Positions 62,413-64,000 of a stretch of DNA of 64,000 nucleotides are shown here, in pieces. This DNA is from Litomosoides sigmodontis. Lineage: Eukaryota > Nematoda > Chromadorea > Rhabditida > Onchocercidae. The translations under genes and the position numbers were made by a program. The notes under the pieces were generated by a model. That model was given only the letters and a program-made list of their open reading frames with translations. It did not search any database and was not told where the DNA came from. The stretch's first letter is position 1; each line of letters opens with the position of its first letter. The stretch covers positions 7,851,983 to 7,915,982 of the forward strand of contig OY718807.1 in the NCBI GenBank assembly GCA_963070105.1. Direction: 5' to 3'.

Positions 62413-62950
62413 ATGGCCGAATGCAGCAAAAGGACTGTCCACCTATTGGTCGCACTAAGTTTGCTAATTTGCTTGGTAGCTAATGCGACAGAAGCTGAAA
62501 GAAGCAACGCTGATCGGTATGAACTTCCTTCTGTTTTGCATTCTCATATATTCAAAAGACGTTTTAAAAATTTTGAACAATCGTTGCACGTTTCGTTATT
62601 GACGCTTAATTTGAACGTCTCATTTCATTCATTCCAGCCGAAAAAGTTTAATTAAATTTAAAATTATGTTCCATTGGTTTTTTATTGAAGTGTATTTTCT
62701 CAATTTAATTGCACACTATCTATTGCCTTATCTTCCTTTTGCTGTTATCAGTTATCAAGTGAACGTGTATTCTTGCAGCGTACGTGTTAAGCGTCAATTT
62801 TTCGGCTTCCCAATGAATCCATTCGACTGGTTTCATGGTGGAGGATATAGAATGCATTACGGTTTTCGCCCTTTCTTCGGTCAACGTCCTTTTGGCGTTA
62901 GACGATTTTGGCGTAGGCGTTTTAACAGAATTGGCTTTGGATGGTGGTGA
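62413..62950 (+). CDS. Secreted cationic peptide precursor 3
   Basis: Two exons, 62413..62516 and 62779..62950, join in phase 2 to 91 residues. Exon 1 differs from gene 1 at 7 of 104 bases and the 262-bp intron at about 14 positions by hand count. The signal peptide (LLVALSLLICLVANATEAE) and RVRVKR site are conserved. The product, 51 residues, starts QFFGFPMNPFDWFHGGG and has a nine-residue insertion relative to gene 1 (around YRMHYGFRPFF), then RPFGVRRFWRRRFNRIGFGW. It has nine Arg and one Asp, so net charge is about +8. Start by CTCAG directly before ATG. It is clearly a tandem duplicate of gene 1 with a remodelled mature peptide. Role unknown; antimicrobial or host-interaction activity is the leading inference. 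Confidence 0.7.
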
Positions 62951-63539
62951 TAAGCTCACGGATCACTTCACGAAACTTTTCATCACATTCATCCACGCAA
63001 CGTTTCTACCTTCCGCTTCTTGCACTTATCCCATCCAAATTCACTCATTCCTTCTCACTTCGATATAAACTCTGCAAAAATTGCTAGACCAAAGATCGTT
63101 TGATAAATTTGTAATTTCTCGTTGATTGATTGTTTGTGTGGTAATTGCGGGAGTAATTTCTCAGTTGTAGCAATACTTAATTTTTTTTAAATTAAATATT
63201 ATTACAACTACAATTATTACAACTGTTTGATGTCAAATGCCGCCTGTCGTATGATAACAAAAGAAAAATATTACACAAATATATTAGCCTTAGCAAAAAA
63301 AACTGTACAGTGCTTTTTTAAATCACTTTTTTTGGATATGCTAAATTATTAAGAGAGAATGAGTGTACCACTACTATTACTAATAACACTCCTTAGACAC
63401 TACAACGATAATATTTTCACTGCAACAACTTCTTATACTATAAATATTCAAAAGCTTCAACTTACCTCATCAAGTCATTCAGTTTTTTCTAAAGCAATTT
63501 TGAGTCAACAATGATAATCAGTAATCAATACTATGATTA
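62951..63539. other. 3' flank of the peptide cluster
   Basis: AT-rich. The frame at 62835-63068 (+) is a shadow of the peptide exon and its 3' end. No further member of the family is seen before the right-end repeat. Confidence 0.5.

Positions 63540-64000
<461 letters not shown>

Overview
The window looks like nuclear DNA of a nematode, most plausibly a spirurid or filarial worm. It is very AT-rich, almost every gene is broken by short to medium introns ending in TTTCAG- or TTTTAG-like acceptors, several start codons sit directly behind an acceptor-like CAG or TAG (as expected for spliced-leader trans-splicing), and there is a typical cuticle collagen. The species assignment is inference. All exon models were joined by hand from splice signals, phase and protein similarity; where I give a total length, the phases of all listed exons agree.

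Layout, left to right. 1-1018 is a compound TTA/TTATTG microsatellite. 1485-1873 (-) holds the first two coding exons of an SLC26/sulfate-permease gene. 3877-6234 (-) is a complete taxilin. 8416-9048 (+) is the 3' end of an unknown gene carrying a 66-bp minisatellite. 9721-13434 (-) is an unknown secreted pro-protein with a cystine-knot-like C-terminus. 15250-17412 (-) is pICln. 18853-20409 (+) is a Lys/Glu-rich protein. 20928-22594 (-) is a cuticle collagen. 23873-25324 (+) and 26262-28443 (+) are unrecognised proteins. 28444-37017 is a gene-poor, repeat-rich tract with a 7-bp satellite and a few open frames that may be exons. 37018-37908 (-) is part of a small membrane-protein gene. 39113-42283 (-) is a chromodomain SUV39-type H3K9 methyltransferase.

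The right third is transcribed rightward: FOXRED1 (45574-49872), PIN1 (50381-51955), ROMO1 (53170-53660) and a BAR-like helical protein (55582-56776). At 58971-62950 there is a cluster of three paralogous two-exon genes for small secreted, strongly cationic, aromatic-rich peptides released behind a Lys-Arg site. The window ends in a TAAA/TTAA microsatellite.

The cluster at 58971-62950 is the best candidate for an undescribed system. Two copies arose by recent duplication: their intron and signal exon are about 93-95% identical by hand count, while the exon for the mature peptide has diverged strongly. That is the pattern expected of fast-evolving defence or interaction peptides. The second most interesting locus is the secreted pro-protein at 9721-13434. 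The remaining recognised genes (taxilin, pICln, SUV39, FOXRED1, PIN1, ROMO1) are ordinary housekeeping genes.
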